A DNA stretch of 6,399 nucleotides from Jatrophihabitans sp. (GCA_025966255.1 JAOPVG010000460.1:1-6399), one strand, 5' to 3'; counted from the first letter of the stretch, positions 1-5,989 are shown. Notes: generated by a model from the letters alone, not told the origin. A program made the numbers and translations.

Positions 1-1
1 G

Positions 2-1114
2 ACACCGGGCGGGTCCATCACCAAGACGCCGTGGCCGCAGACCCGGCTGAGCTACCAGAGCTTCCACGCTGCGTCGTCGGTGACCCAGGGCAAGTCCGTG
101 ACGACCGGCGCACCCGTCGTCGTTGCCGTGGCCGACAGCGGCCTGAACCGGCAACATCCACAGCTTGCGGGCATGAACGTCGGGACCGGCATCGATGCGG
201 TCCCGACGCAGCAGGGTCACTCGGTGACCGACTGCAACGGGCACGGCTCGGCGGTCACCTCGATCATCGCCGCCCAGCCCGACCCGGCGGTCGCGTTCGT
301 CGGCATCGCCCCCGACGTCAAGATCGTCCCGATCAGAGTCACCAATGACGCCAACGTCACCTCGGACGCGCTCATCCGGGCGATCGATGATGCCGTAGCA
401 GTGAAGGCGAGCGTCCTGAACCTCTCGCTCGCGGGTACCACCCCGAGCCCCGGCCTGCTGAGCGCGGTGAAGCGGGCCGCCGCGCACAACCTGGTGATCG
501 TGGCCGCCGGCGGCAACGACGGACAGAGCAGCGACCTCCCCGCCTACCCGGCCGCGTATTCGACCCAGGCCCCGAACGTCATCGCCGTGGCTGCCACCAA
601 TGCCGCCGACGGCGTTCCGGACTTCTCCACCACCGGCAACTACATCACGGTTGCGGCACCGGGCGCCGATGTCGTCACCGCCGCTCCGTTTCGGGGCTAC
701 GTCGCCAAGCAGAGCGGGACGAGCTACGCCGCGCCGTACGTCACCGGCACCGTCGCCCTTATCCGGGCGGCGCATCCCGACCTGTCGCCCGAAGAGGTCC
801 GCAATCGCATCATCGCCACTGCCGATCCGCCTCCGGCCACCGTCCCCGACGCCAGGTACGGCTACGGGGTCATCGATCCCTACCTGGCGATCACCTCGGT
901 GCGCGATGACACGGGAGTGGCCGCGACCCCGGCCCGGCCCGCCCCGGTGCCCGCCCCGGCCGCGGTCGCGTCGCCCGACCGACAGCTGGCCCATCGAGCG
1001 CTCGCGGTCGGCGCCGCGCTGCTCGGTCTCACGGTTCTCGCCGTAGCGGGTGCGCTCGTGCTGCGCGGATCGACCCGCGGAGTGCGGAGCCCCGAGGCTC
1101 GGTCCCAGGCGTAG
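2..1114 (+). CDS. mycP: Type VII secretion-associated serine protease, mycosin (S8 subtilase); 5' end missing
   Basis: This is the C-terminal part of a mycosin, the membrane-anchored subtilisin-like protease of ESX/T7SS loci, acting on the outer face of the cytoplasmic membrane. The frame is open to the left edge, and the residues before the first internal GTG (position 80) match a mycosin N-terminal region (a PWPQ motif), so the real start and signal peptide lie outside the window. The triad looks complete: Asp in VAVADSG (about 134-136), His in DCNGHGS (242-244) and Ser in SGTSYAAP (722-724). The oxyanion Asn is in AAGGND (515-517). A proline/alanine-rich linker precedes one transmembrane segment (998-1063) and a short basic cytoplasmic tail. 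The Cys beside the catalytic His is typical of mycosins, but I see no partner Cys in the visible part. It converges on a second mycosin-like gene, with 19 bp between the stops. Family assignment is secure; substrate is unknown. Confidence 0.93.
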   Translation, partial: TPGGSITKTPWPQTRLSYQSFHAASSVTQGKSVTTGAPVVVAVADSGLNRQHPQLAGMNVGTGIDAVPTQQGHSVTDCNGHGSAVTSIIAAQPDPAVAFVGIAPDVKIVPIRVTNDANVTSDALIRAIDDAVAVKASVLNLSLAGTTPSPGLLSAVKRAAAHNLVIVAAGGNDGQSSDLPAYPAAYSTQAPNVIAVAATNAADGVPDFSTTGNYITVAAPGADVVTAAPFRGYVAKQSGTSYAAPYVTGTVALIRAAHPDLSPEEVRNRIIATADPPPATVPDARYGYGVIDPYLAITSVRDDTGVAATPARPAPVPAPAAVASPDRQLAHRALAVGAALLGLTVLAVAGALVLRGSTRGVRSPEARSQA

Positions 1115-1133
1115 CCGCGGCCTGGCAATCCCG

Positions 1134-2405
1134 TTACGGGTGTGGCGCCCCGACGCGCCGTCCCCGCCGCACCGCGAAGAGAATCGCGCCCAGCCCGAGC
1201 AGCGCGACGGCAACGACGAGAATCACCAGCATGACGCTGGTGCCCCCGCCAGACGAAGCGTTGGCTGACGTGGCCGGGCCCTGACTCGGCGGCGTGCTGG
1301 CGGCCGGGGTCGTGGTGGACGCTGAGTTGCTTGCACCAGTGCTCGGCGGCGTGTTCAGCTCGGCGGCGAATCGGTCGTAGATGGGGTTGGCCGCATTTGC
1401 GGGCGGGGCCTCGGTGAGGGCGAAGTAGGGGAGGATCTCGCCGTAGCCCAGCGTGTTGTTGATCCGCTTGCCCTGCGTGCCTGACCCCAGGCCGTTGTGC
1501 ACGTTGTAGAGGGCGCGGGTGACGATCTGGCGGGCGCTCTCCTTCGGGAACCTGGCGCGCAGCAACGCGAGCGTGCCCGACACGATTGCGGTGGCCTGAC
1601 TCGTTCCGGCATTGTCCGGAAACGGGCCGTTGAGCGTGCCGTCGAGTTCTTCGTTCACCAGATTGAACGCCGGCGCGACGAAGTCGATCTCGGGTCCCGA
1701 CGGCGTCTTTGTCCAGGGGGTGAATGCCGAGTCGACACCCCCGACCGCCAACGCGCCCGGGCAGTTGGCCGGTGATTGCACAGCGCCGGGTGAGTCGCCG
1801 GCACCAGCGACGACGATGACGTCGTGCCGGTAGGCGTACGCGATCGCCTCGCGATAACCCGACTCGCAGGGGCTGGCGCCGGCGAAGCTCAGATTGATCA
1901 CGTCAGCGCCGTGATCGACCGCCCACTTGATGCCCTGGGGCCCGAGGGTGTCGCTGACCTCGCCGTGGCCGTTGTCGACGGCCACCGGCAGGATCTTCGC
2001 CTTGGGCGCGACGCCCACCAGCCCCCCGCCCCGGCCAGTGCCGGCGATGAGCACTGCCATGTCCGTGCCGTGCCCGAACTGCTTTGTGCCTGGTTGCGGC
2101 TGCTCGCTTTGGCCGCGCGGGTTCCGGCCGGTGAGATCGAGACCGGGCAGGACCTGACCGTTCAGATCCCCGACCTTCGCGCTCACGCCGCCCTCGACCA
2201 CCGCGACGGTGACGCCCGCGCCCTTGGTGATCGTCCAGGCGTGCGGCAGGTCGAGCACGGTGTACCAGTACGCACCGCTCGGCAGAGCAGCGGCAGCGGC
2301 GCCGCCGGCGCCGATCAGGGCCTGGATCGCGACGGCGAAGCAGACCGACAGCGCGACCAGCACACGAACGCGCCGGCGGGGCCGGCGTAGAGCACAGGGC
2401 GGCAT
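1134..2405 (-). CDS. Mycosin-like S8 family protein with altered active site (possible pseudoprotease)
   Basis: Full-length mycosin-like protein of 423 aa. It has a basic N-terminus (RRPRRRVR), a signal-peptide hydrophobic core ending in an alanine run, a subtilase domain, a Ser/Thr/Pro/Ala-rich linker, one transmembrane segment near the C-terminus and a short basic tail. Three of the conserved blocks depart from family consensus. The Asp block reads VAVVEGGV, with Glu (codon 2193-2195) for the catalytic Asp. The oxyanion block reads VVAGAGDS, with Asp (1794-1796) for Asn. The Ser block reads AGTSQATA, keeping Ser (1599-1601) but losing the usual leading Ser and the Pro. His is kept in FGHGTD (2070-2072). 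I infer weak or no proteolysis and perhaps a structural role, since mycobacterial mycosins are known to stabilise the ESX membrane complex apart from cleavage. I chose the ATG at 2405 because GAGG lies 6 nt upstream; an ATG at 2420 would add five residues but lacks a usable Shine-Dalgarno. It follows a strong hairpin, so it may be transcribed separately. Confidence 0.9.
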   Translation of the reverse strand: MPPCALRRPRRRVRVLVALSVCFAVAIQALIGAGGAAAAALPSGAYWYTVLDLPHAWTITKGAGVTVAVVEGGVSAKVGDLNGQVLPGLDLTGRNPRGQSEQPQPGTKQFGHGTDMAVLIAGTGRGGGLVGVAPKAKILPVAVDNGHGEVSDTLGPQGIKWAVDHGADVINLSFAGASPCESGYREAIAYAYRHDVIVVAGAGDSPGAVQSPANCPGALAVGGVDSAFTPWTKTPSGPEIDFVAPAFNLVNEELDGTLNGPFPDNAGTSQATAIVSGTLALLRARFPKESARQIVTRALYNVHNGLGSGTQGKRINNTLGYGEILPYFALTEAPPANAANPIYDRFAAELNTPPSTGASNSASTTTPAASTPPSQGPATSANASSGGGTSVMLVILVVAVALLGLGAILFAVRRGRRVGAPHP

Positions 2406-2411
2406 TACCGG

Positions 2412-2415
2412 CCTC
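2412..2415 (-). promoter_or_regulatory. Ribosome binding site for the 2405 start
   Basis: GAGG on the minus strand ends 6 nt before the ATG at 2405. The alternative in-frame ATG at 2420 has only GGA directly against it. This decides the start of the mycosin-like gene. Confidence 0.5.
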
Positions 2416-2481
2416 GACATTCCAGAGTCAGCGGAAACCGACGGTCCGCGGCGATCAACTGGGCTTCACCCTACGGACACG

Positions 2482-2513
2482 GCTGCACGCCGCGGCGAAC
2501 CGCGGCGTGCAGC
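2482..2513 (-). terminator. Strong GC-rich hairpin after the PPE-like gene, probable terminator
   Basis: A perfect inverted repeat with 14-bp arms (2482-2495 and 2500-2513) and a 4-nt loop. Read on the minus strand the loop is TTCG, the UUCG tetraloop, though closed by a G-C rather than the extra-stable C-G pair. It begins 20 nt past the stop of the PPE-like gene and lies 76 nt before the mycosin-like start, the usual place for a transcript end. No T-run follows, but GC-rich actinobacterial terminators often lack one. Because the repeat is symmetrical, it could also act as a processing or stability element or as an operator. Confidence 0.6.
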
Positions 2514-2533
2514 GGAGACACTCGGGCCGAGAC

Positions 2534-3793
2534 CTACGTGATCACCGACGGCGGGGCATCGGTGTCGTCCCAGATATCGTCGTCCTCGGTGAGCCAGGTG
2601 GAACGCTCGCGTTCGTCATCGTTGCCGCCTTGGCCGCCGCGCATGGGCGGCATCATGCCGCCTGGCGCACCGGCACCACCTGCTCCGGCACCAGCCGCGC
2701 CCATACCCCCACCGGGGACACCGCCGGCGCCGCTGCCCAAGCCGCCGGCGGCCGTCCCCAGCCCACCGGCGCCCGAGCCCAGTCCGGCCGTTGCGCCGCC
2801 GGACATGCCACCCGCACTGCCGACGCTACCGAGACCCGCACCGCCACCGTCACCGATGCCGGCCAGTGAGGAGCTTGTGTCGATTCCCGGACCGCCGCTG
2901 GACAGGCCGGACGTGCCCAACCCGTGGGAGCCGACCGGCACGCTGCCCGGGTGTGTGGAGATCGGGTCGGTGGGCAGCGGGGGGTGCTGGTCGGTGTTGA
3001 GCGGCGGTGGATGATCGGTGTTCGGCTGCTTGATCGAGTTGGGATCGGTGAGCGACGGGGTCTTCGTGCTGTTGTGCTGCGGCAGGCTCGAATTCATGTG
3101 CGGCGCGCTGGCACTGTGCGGACCCCCGCCGGGCCCACCAGGCCCCGGCTGGTGGTCGCCGCCCGTCACGGGGTTGTCCGAGGACGAGTTCTTGACCTGC
3201 CATTCGATGCTCTGTGGCATGCCGTTGCGCCCGGTGGCCACCTCGTTGCACAGGGTGAAGTAGGCCTGCATGTCCTGGCCGCCGTCACCGGAGCCACCGC
3301 CCAGACCGAGACCGCCGCTGAGCCGGTCGGTGAACCCGGGCCCGTCAGCGCCCACGCCCTTCGCGGTGCCCGCGGCCTTGGCGATCCGGGTGGTGCTCTC
3401 ATGCATCTGCTTCGTGTAGCCGATCATGGCGTTCGCCGACCCCACCGTATGGCTGAAGGTCTTCTGCGCCGTATCCGCGTCGTCGCCGGACCAGGCGGCG
3501 AAGGTGTCGCTGAAGGCCTGGCTCAGGATCTTGGCTGCATTGCTGACATCGGTGTGGACGAGATCCCAGGCCTCGGCCTTCTTGTTCAACGAGTCGACGT
3601 TGAGCCCGTCTTTGACCTTGCGGAACGCCTCGGCCTTACCGTCGTCGACGGTGGCGCCAAAGACGTTTTCGTGGGTCGTGTAGTTGAAGGTGCCGTCGAT
3701 GTTTTCGCCACCGCGGAAGTTGCCGTAGCGGCGATAGGTACGGGAGTCGGACGGATCGAATCCGTACGCGAACGGTCCATATTGTGGTCCCAT
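2534..3793 (-). CDS. PPE/WXG-like T7SS protein with Gly/Pro-rich C-terminal half and acidic-Trp tail
   Basis: A 419-aa protein with no signal peptide or transmembrane segment. Residues about 50-145 form a helix-rich domain with a WSG turn at 101-103 (AAWSGDDADTA), as in WXG100 and PPE-like substrates of actinobacterial T7SS. Residues about 211-290 are rich in Pro, Ser, Thr, Asp and His; about 290-390 are almost all Gly, Ala, Ser and Met and look disordered. The last 26 residues regain complexity, with STWLTEDDDIW followed by APPSVIT at the C-terminus. From memory, a tail of this type (acidic LxEDxxxW, then PPxI) recurs at the ends of large secreted or T7SS-linked actinobacterial proteins. The ATG at 3793 has GAAGGG 8 nt upstream. 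The gene starts 4 bp after the 126-aa gene, so the two are probably co-translated. I infer a secreted or surface substrate; I cannot assign a specific function. Confidence 0.85.
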   Translation of the reverse strand: MGPQYGPFAYGFDPSDSRTYRRYGNFRGGENIDGTFNYTTHENVFGATVDDGKAEAFRKVKDGLNVDSLNKKAEAWDLVHTDVSNAAKILSQAFSDTFAAWSGDDADTAQKTFSHTVGSANAMIGYTKQMHESTTRIAKAAGTAKGVGADGPGFTDRLSGGLGLGGGSGDGGQDMQAYFTLCNEVATGRNGMPQSIEWQVKNSSSDNPVTGGDHQPGPGGPGGGPHSASAPHMNSSLPQHNSTKTPSLTDPNSIKQPNTDHPPPLNTDQHPPLPTDPISTHPGSVPVGSHGLGTSGLSSGGPGIDTSSSLAGIGDGGGAGLGSVGSAGGMSGGATAGLGSGAGGLGTAAGGLGSGAGGVPGGGMGAAGAGAGGAGAPGGMMPPMRGGQGGNDDERERSTWLTEDDDIWDDTDAPPSVIT

Positions 3794-3797
3794 GCCG

Positions 3798-4178
3798 TCA
3801 GCCCTTCGCAGCGGGCGCAGTCGGCGTCTGCGTCGTGTTCGTCTGGCCGGCCCGGTCCGCGACCGCAGTGTCGGTACCGGTGTGCTTGTTGATCGTCGTC
3901 TGGAGGAGCGTCACCAGCGTGTCGACGCCCTTCTTGATCTCGGTCCAGCCGTTGTTGATGTAGAAGACGTTGTCGGCGTACCGGTTGCCGGCGACGGTTG
4001 CCGCGTTCTCCTGCAGCCCCTTGTCGCCCTGTTTGAGGTCGCCCTCGATCGTCTGACCGATCGAATCCCAGCCTCCCGGCCGGGGCCGGGACAGGTCTTC
4101 CTGCAAGGTCTGCAGATTGGCGAGGACATCCTTCAACTCGCTGACCTTCACATGGCTCGGCTTAGTGGGTTTGCCCAC
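3798..4178 (-). CDS. Small helical T7SS-associated protein, family not recognised
   Basis: A 126-aa hydrophilic protein with no signal peptide or membrane segment. Residues about 8-30 and 78-100 look strongly helical, separated by a stretch with RPRPGGWDS (31-39) and RYADNVFYINNGW (66-78). The last 25 residues are Thr/Ala/Gln/Pro-rich and probably disordered. There are two Trp-containing turns, but neither is a true WXG (WDS and WTE), and I see no YxxxD/E signal. It lies between the WXG100 genes and the PPE-like gene, 35 bp after the former and 4 bp before the latter. That order resembles mycobacterial PE-PPE pairs, so it may be the PPE-like protein's partner or chaperone. This is inference from position and size only. 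The start is GTG with a strong Shine-Dalgarno. Confidence 0.8.
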   Translation of the reverse strand: MGKPTKPSHVKVSELKDVLANLQTLQEDLSRPRPGGWDSIGQTIEGDLKQGDKGLQENAATVAGNRYADNVFYINNGWTEIKKGVDTLVTLLQTTINKHTGTDTAVADRAGQTNTTQTPTAPAAKG

Positions 4179-4184
4179 GGCGCG

Positions 4185-4191
4185 CTCCTTT
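4185..4191 (-). promoter_or_regulatory. Strong ribosome binding site for the GTG start at 4178
   Basis: AAAGGAG on the minus strand ends 6 nt before the GTG at 4176-4178. It is the best Shine-Dalgarno in the window and supports the GTG start of the 126-aa gene and strong translation of the 126-aa/PPE-like bicistron. Confidence 0.7.
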
Positions 4192-4213
4192 CACTTCGCC
4201 CTCGACTCGCATC

Positions 4214-4501
4214 TCAGGCCCACATGTCCGAAAGTTCGCTGACCGTCGTCGAGTAGGCAGCGTGCGCGTCCTCGGTCAGGGTCGCGATGGAAGCCAGCAG
4301 TACGGTCAGATCAAGTGCAGCCCGATCCCACGACGCCTTCTTGGCCAGGTACAGATCGCGCGCCTCACCACTCCAGGTGGAGATCATCGGGGCGAGGTCG
4401 GATTCCAGTTGGCCGAGGACCGCGTCGAAGGTCTTCTTGTGTGCTCGGAGGCGGGTCGCTGCCGTCTCGATCCGCGCGTGCTCGACATAGATTTCGCTCA
4501 T
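4214..4501 (-). CDS. WXG100 family protein E (EsxA-like, 95 aa)
   Basis: A 95-aa protein with the WXG100 helix-turn-helix layout: WSG at residues 43-45 between two long amphipathic helices and no signal peptide. It aligns without gaps to WXG100 proteins B and C in this cluster (about 39 of 95 identical to B by hand count), with a shared QLESDL..MI block before the turn and a terminal Trp-Ala. At the secretion-signal position it has Y83-STTV, so the acidic residue of YxxxD/E is missing. It would then depend on a partner for export, most likely D, the gene 14 bp upstream. GGAGGG lies 5 nt before the ATG. The Cys of B and C is replaced by Lys here. Confidence 0.92.
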   Translation of the reverse strand: MSEIYVEHARIETAATRLRAHKKTFDAVLGQLESDLAPMISTWSGEARDLYLAKKASWDRAALDLTVLLASIATLTEDAHAAYSTTVSELSDMWA

Positions 4502-4515
4502 GGGTGCCCTCCGCC

Positions 4516-4821
4516 CTAGATGATCTGGTTGCGCATCGACAGGTGATCGCCGTGCTGCTCGGTCTCTTGCCGGAGGTAGACCTGATGCGTGTGCTGCAGC
4601 GCCGCCTGGATCTCGCGCAGGTTCGTGTTGATCGTGGTGACGTCAGCCTCGTAGCGCTGGTGCAGGTCTCGGTGCGCACTGGCGCCCTCGCCGCTCCATC
4701 CGCCGAGCATGTCGTTGACGTCGGTTCGCATGCTGCTGAGCAGCGCGTCGATCTGCTCCGCGGCCAAGCCGACCTTCGCGGCGCCGCTGGCCATCGCGTC
4801 GGTGTCCACTCCGAAACTCAT
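4516..4821 (-). CDS. WXG100 family protein D (EsxB-like, 101 aa, with YxxxE signal)
   Basis: A 101-aa WXG100 protein with WSG at residues 42-44 (LGGWSGEGAS) and a C-terminal tail beyond the second helix. Y82-LRQE86 fits the YxxxD/E secretion signal known from EsxB/CFP-10-type partners. It resembles protein A, with about 36 of 81 identical residues in a gap-free hand alignment, including GGW.GE.AS and INT.L. It lies 39 bp after C and 14 bp before E and is the likely signal-bearing partner of one of them. AAGGGG lies about 9 nt before the ATG. Confidence 0.92.
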   Translation of the reverse strand: MSFGVDTDAMASGAAKVGLAAEQIDALLSSMRTDVNDMLGGWSGEGASAHRDLHQRYEADVTTINTNLREIQAALQHTHQVYLRQETEQHGDHLSMRNQII

Positions 4822-4860
4822 GGTGTCTTGCCCCTTCGCCCGATCACTCGCAGAGCCGCC

Positions 4861-5148
4861 TCAGGTCCAGATCTGCATGGTGGCGTTGTGTGTTGCCCGG
4901 TAGTTCTCATTCGCTGTCCCGACCGCCCGTGATACGGACTCCAGAACCGCGGCAAGGGAACGGGCGCCGTCGTCCCACTGCCTCTTGCAGGCGAGGTAGG
5001 ACTCCTGCGCCGACCCAGTCCAACTCTCGATCATCGGCTTGAGATCGGCTTCCAGCTCCTCCAACGTGGCCTGCAGCCGGTTGTAGGTCTGCCGCACGCC
5101 GTCCTGGCCGGCCTGCAGCGCCTGGAAGTTGACCTGGATTTCGCCCAT
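4861..5148 (-). CDS. WXG100 family protein C (EsxA-like, 95 aa)
   Basis: A 95-aa WXG100 protein with WTG at residues 43-45. It is the closest paralogue of B, with about 54 of 95 identical residues and no gaps by hand count; the conserved core is AQESYLACK.QWDD after the turn. The signal position reads Y83-RATH, so the acidic residue present in B is lost. Like B it has a Cys at residue 54, on the helix after the turn. An 85-bp gap beginning with a hairpin separates it from B, and its Shine-Dalgarno is poor, so it may be made at a different level from the A-B pair. It is presumably a T7SS substrate needing a signal-bearing partner such as D or A. Confidence 0.92.
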   Translation of the reverse strand: MGEIQVNFQALQAGQDGVRQTYNRLQATLEELEADLKPMIESWTGSAQESYLACKRQWDDGARSLAAVLESVSRAVGTANENYRATHNATMQIWT

Positions 5149-5216
5149 GACGTATTACGACCCGTTCGGTGAGGTGTCGACACTGTGGACGAGCAAGCCC
5201 GCCGCCACGTGGAGGC

Positions 5217-5235
5217 AGGCCGGCACGACCGGCCT
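5217..5235 (-). promoter_or_regulatory. Hairpin overlapping the stop of WXG100 B (attenuator or processing element)
   Basis: A perfect 7-bp GC-rich inverted repeat (5217-5223 and 5229-5235) with a 5-nt loop, extendable by one G-U pair. On the minus strand it includes the last two bases of gene B's TAG and opens the 85-bp gap before gene C. No T-run follows. It could partly stop transcription or protect the upstream message so that A-B exceed C-D-E. The fold is seen; the role is inferred. Confidence 0.4.
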
Positions 5236-5521
5236 ACGCCCAGTTGGCCTGAGCTGCGCTCTCGGCCGCGGTGTAGTTCTGGTGCGCCTGGCCCACGGCC
5301 TGACCGATGCTGTTGAGCACCTGGGACAGAGCCAGCGCGGCGTCGTCCCACTGCTTCTTGCACGCCAGGTAGGACTCCTGGGCGGTACCGCTCCATGAGT
5401 TGATCATCGGCTGGAGGTCGCTCTCGAGCTGCTCGAGCGTTGCCGTCAGCTTGGCGTAGTTGCTGCGGATACCCTGCTCGCCGGTCTGCAGGGCGTCGAA
5501 CTGGACGTGAATGTCACCCAT
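5234..5521 (-). CDS. WXG100 family protein B (EsxA-like, 95 aa, with YxxxE)
   Basis: A 95-aa WXG100 protein with WSG at residues 43-45 between two amphipathic helices and no signal peptide. It has the EsxA/ESAT-6 layout and length but also carries Y83-TAAE87, a YxxxE match that its paralogues C and E lack. A Cys at residue 54 (SYLACKKQWDD) is shared with C; Cys is uncommon in this family as far as I recall. It starts 22 bp after A and is most likely A's heterodimer partner. The Shine-Dalgarno (GAAGGGG) is about 12 nt from the ATG, rather distant, so coupling to translation of A is plausible. Confidence 0.93.
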   Translation of the reverse strand: MGDIHVQFDALQTGEQGIRSNYAKLTATLEQLESDLQPMINSWSGTAQESYLACKKQWDDAALALSQVLNSIGQAVGQAHQNYTAAESAAQANWA

Positions 5522-5543
5522 GACTAATCGATTCCCCTTCGGG

Positions 5544-5858
5544 TCAGGCGTTGATCTGGCCGGCGAGCCCGGTCAGGGTCTGGGACTGGTCGCTTTCCTG
5601 CGCACCGTAGGTGCGGTGCGTACTGACCAGCGCTTCATGCATCCGCCGGAGGGCAGTATTGATCTTGCCCGCCTGCTGCTCGAAAGCGTCGTGAACCTGG
5701 ACGAAGGACGAGGCGGCCTCGCCGCGCCACCCGCCCATCATCGTTTCGACCTCGGAGCGCAGGTTGGCGATGTGCCCCTGTATCTGCGTCGCCGCGTCAT
5801 CGACCTTGGTGGCGCCCTGCGCCATGGCCTCCTGGCTGGTCGTGTACTGGCTAGCCAC
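5544..5858 (-). CDS. WXG100 family protein A (EsxB-like, 104 aa, with YxxxE signal)
   Basis: A 104-aa WXG100 protein with WRG at residues 44-46 (MGGWRGEAAS) and Y84-GAQE88 matching the YxxxD/E signal, followed by a short polar tail. This is the EsxB/CFP-10 layout. The reading frame stays open to 6035, but I place the start at the GTG at 5858: GAGGGGG lies 7 nt upstream, the length then fits the family, and the upstream codons encode no WXG100-like sequence. It is the first gene after eccB in this direction, after a 148-bp gap with an AT-richer patch, so it probably heads its own transcript with B downstream. It is a paralogue of D. Confidence 0.92.
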   Translation of the reverse strand: MASQYTTSQEAMAQGATKVDDAATQIQGHIANLRSEVETMMGGWRGEAASSFVQVHDAFEQQAGKINTALRRMHEALVSTHRTYGAQESDQSQTLTGLAGQINA

Positions 5859-5865
5859 GATTGAG

Positions 5866-5872
5866 CCCCCTC
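5866..5872 (-). promoter_or_regulatory. Ribosome binding site fixing the GTG start of WXG100 A
   Basis: GAGGGGG on the minus strand ends 7 nt before the GTG at 5856-5858. It decides against the longer reading frame that begins at 6035. Confidence 0.65.
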
Positions 5873-5910
5873 TTGGAGATGGATGGTTTTGATCTTGCGC
5901 GTTGCTCGTA

Positions 5911-5916
5911 AACATA
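5911..5916 (-). promoter_or_regulatory. Candidate -10 element for the WXG100 operon
   Basis: TATGTT on the minus strand fits TANNNT (4 of 6 to TATAAT). It lies in the most AT-rich patch of the window, between eccB and WXG100 A, and would give a leader of about 45 nt. I find no good -35 at 16-18 bp, so this is only a candidate. Confidence 0.25.
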
Positions 5917-5989
5917 CAAAAGACATAGGACGGATGCCATCTATCCACATGGGGACCACTACCCGCCGCGATCCCGTCATTTCGGGCCG

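Noticed and set aside
1087..1140. Small inverted repeats near the convergent stops (1087-1100 and 1130-1140) as a bidirectional terminator
   Set aside because: Stems are only 4-5 bp, one lies inside the coding sequence and the other has a loop of 1-3 nt; there is no T-run. Not strong enough to call.
1824..2390. Plus-strand open frame opposite the second mycosin
   Set aside because: The minus-strand frame has a signal peptide, subtilase blocks and a membrane anchor; the plus-strand translation shows nothing recognisable.
2406..2481. Promoter for the second mycosin after the hairpin (TTGATC at about 2453-2458)
   Set aside because: No TANNNT element at a suitable distance; the match is at chance level.
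2924..3892. Long plus-strand open frame (322 codons) opposite the PPE-like and 126-aa genes
   Set aside because: It spans two well-supported minus-strand genes and their junction, its translation is Arg/Val/Gly-rich with no recognisable domain, and long antisense frames are expected at this GC content.
5152..5180. Promoter-like TCGACA and TAATAC with 17-bp spacing before WXG100 C
   Set aside because: The -35 fits but the -10 matches only 3 of 6 and lies 3 nt from the ATG, so transcription would start inside the gene.
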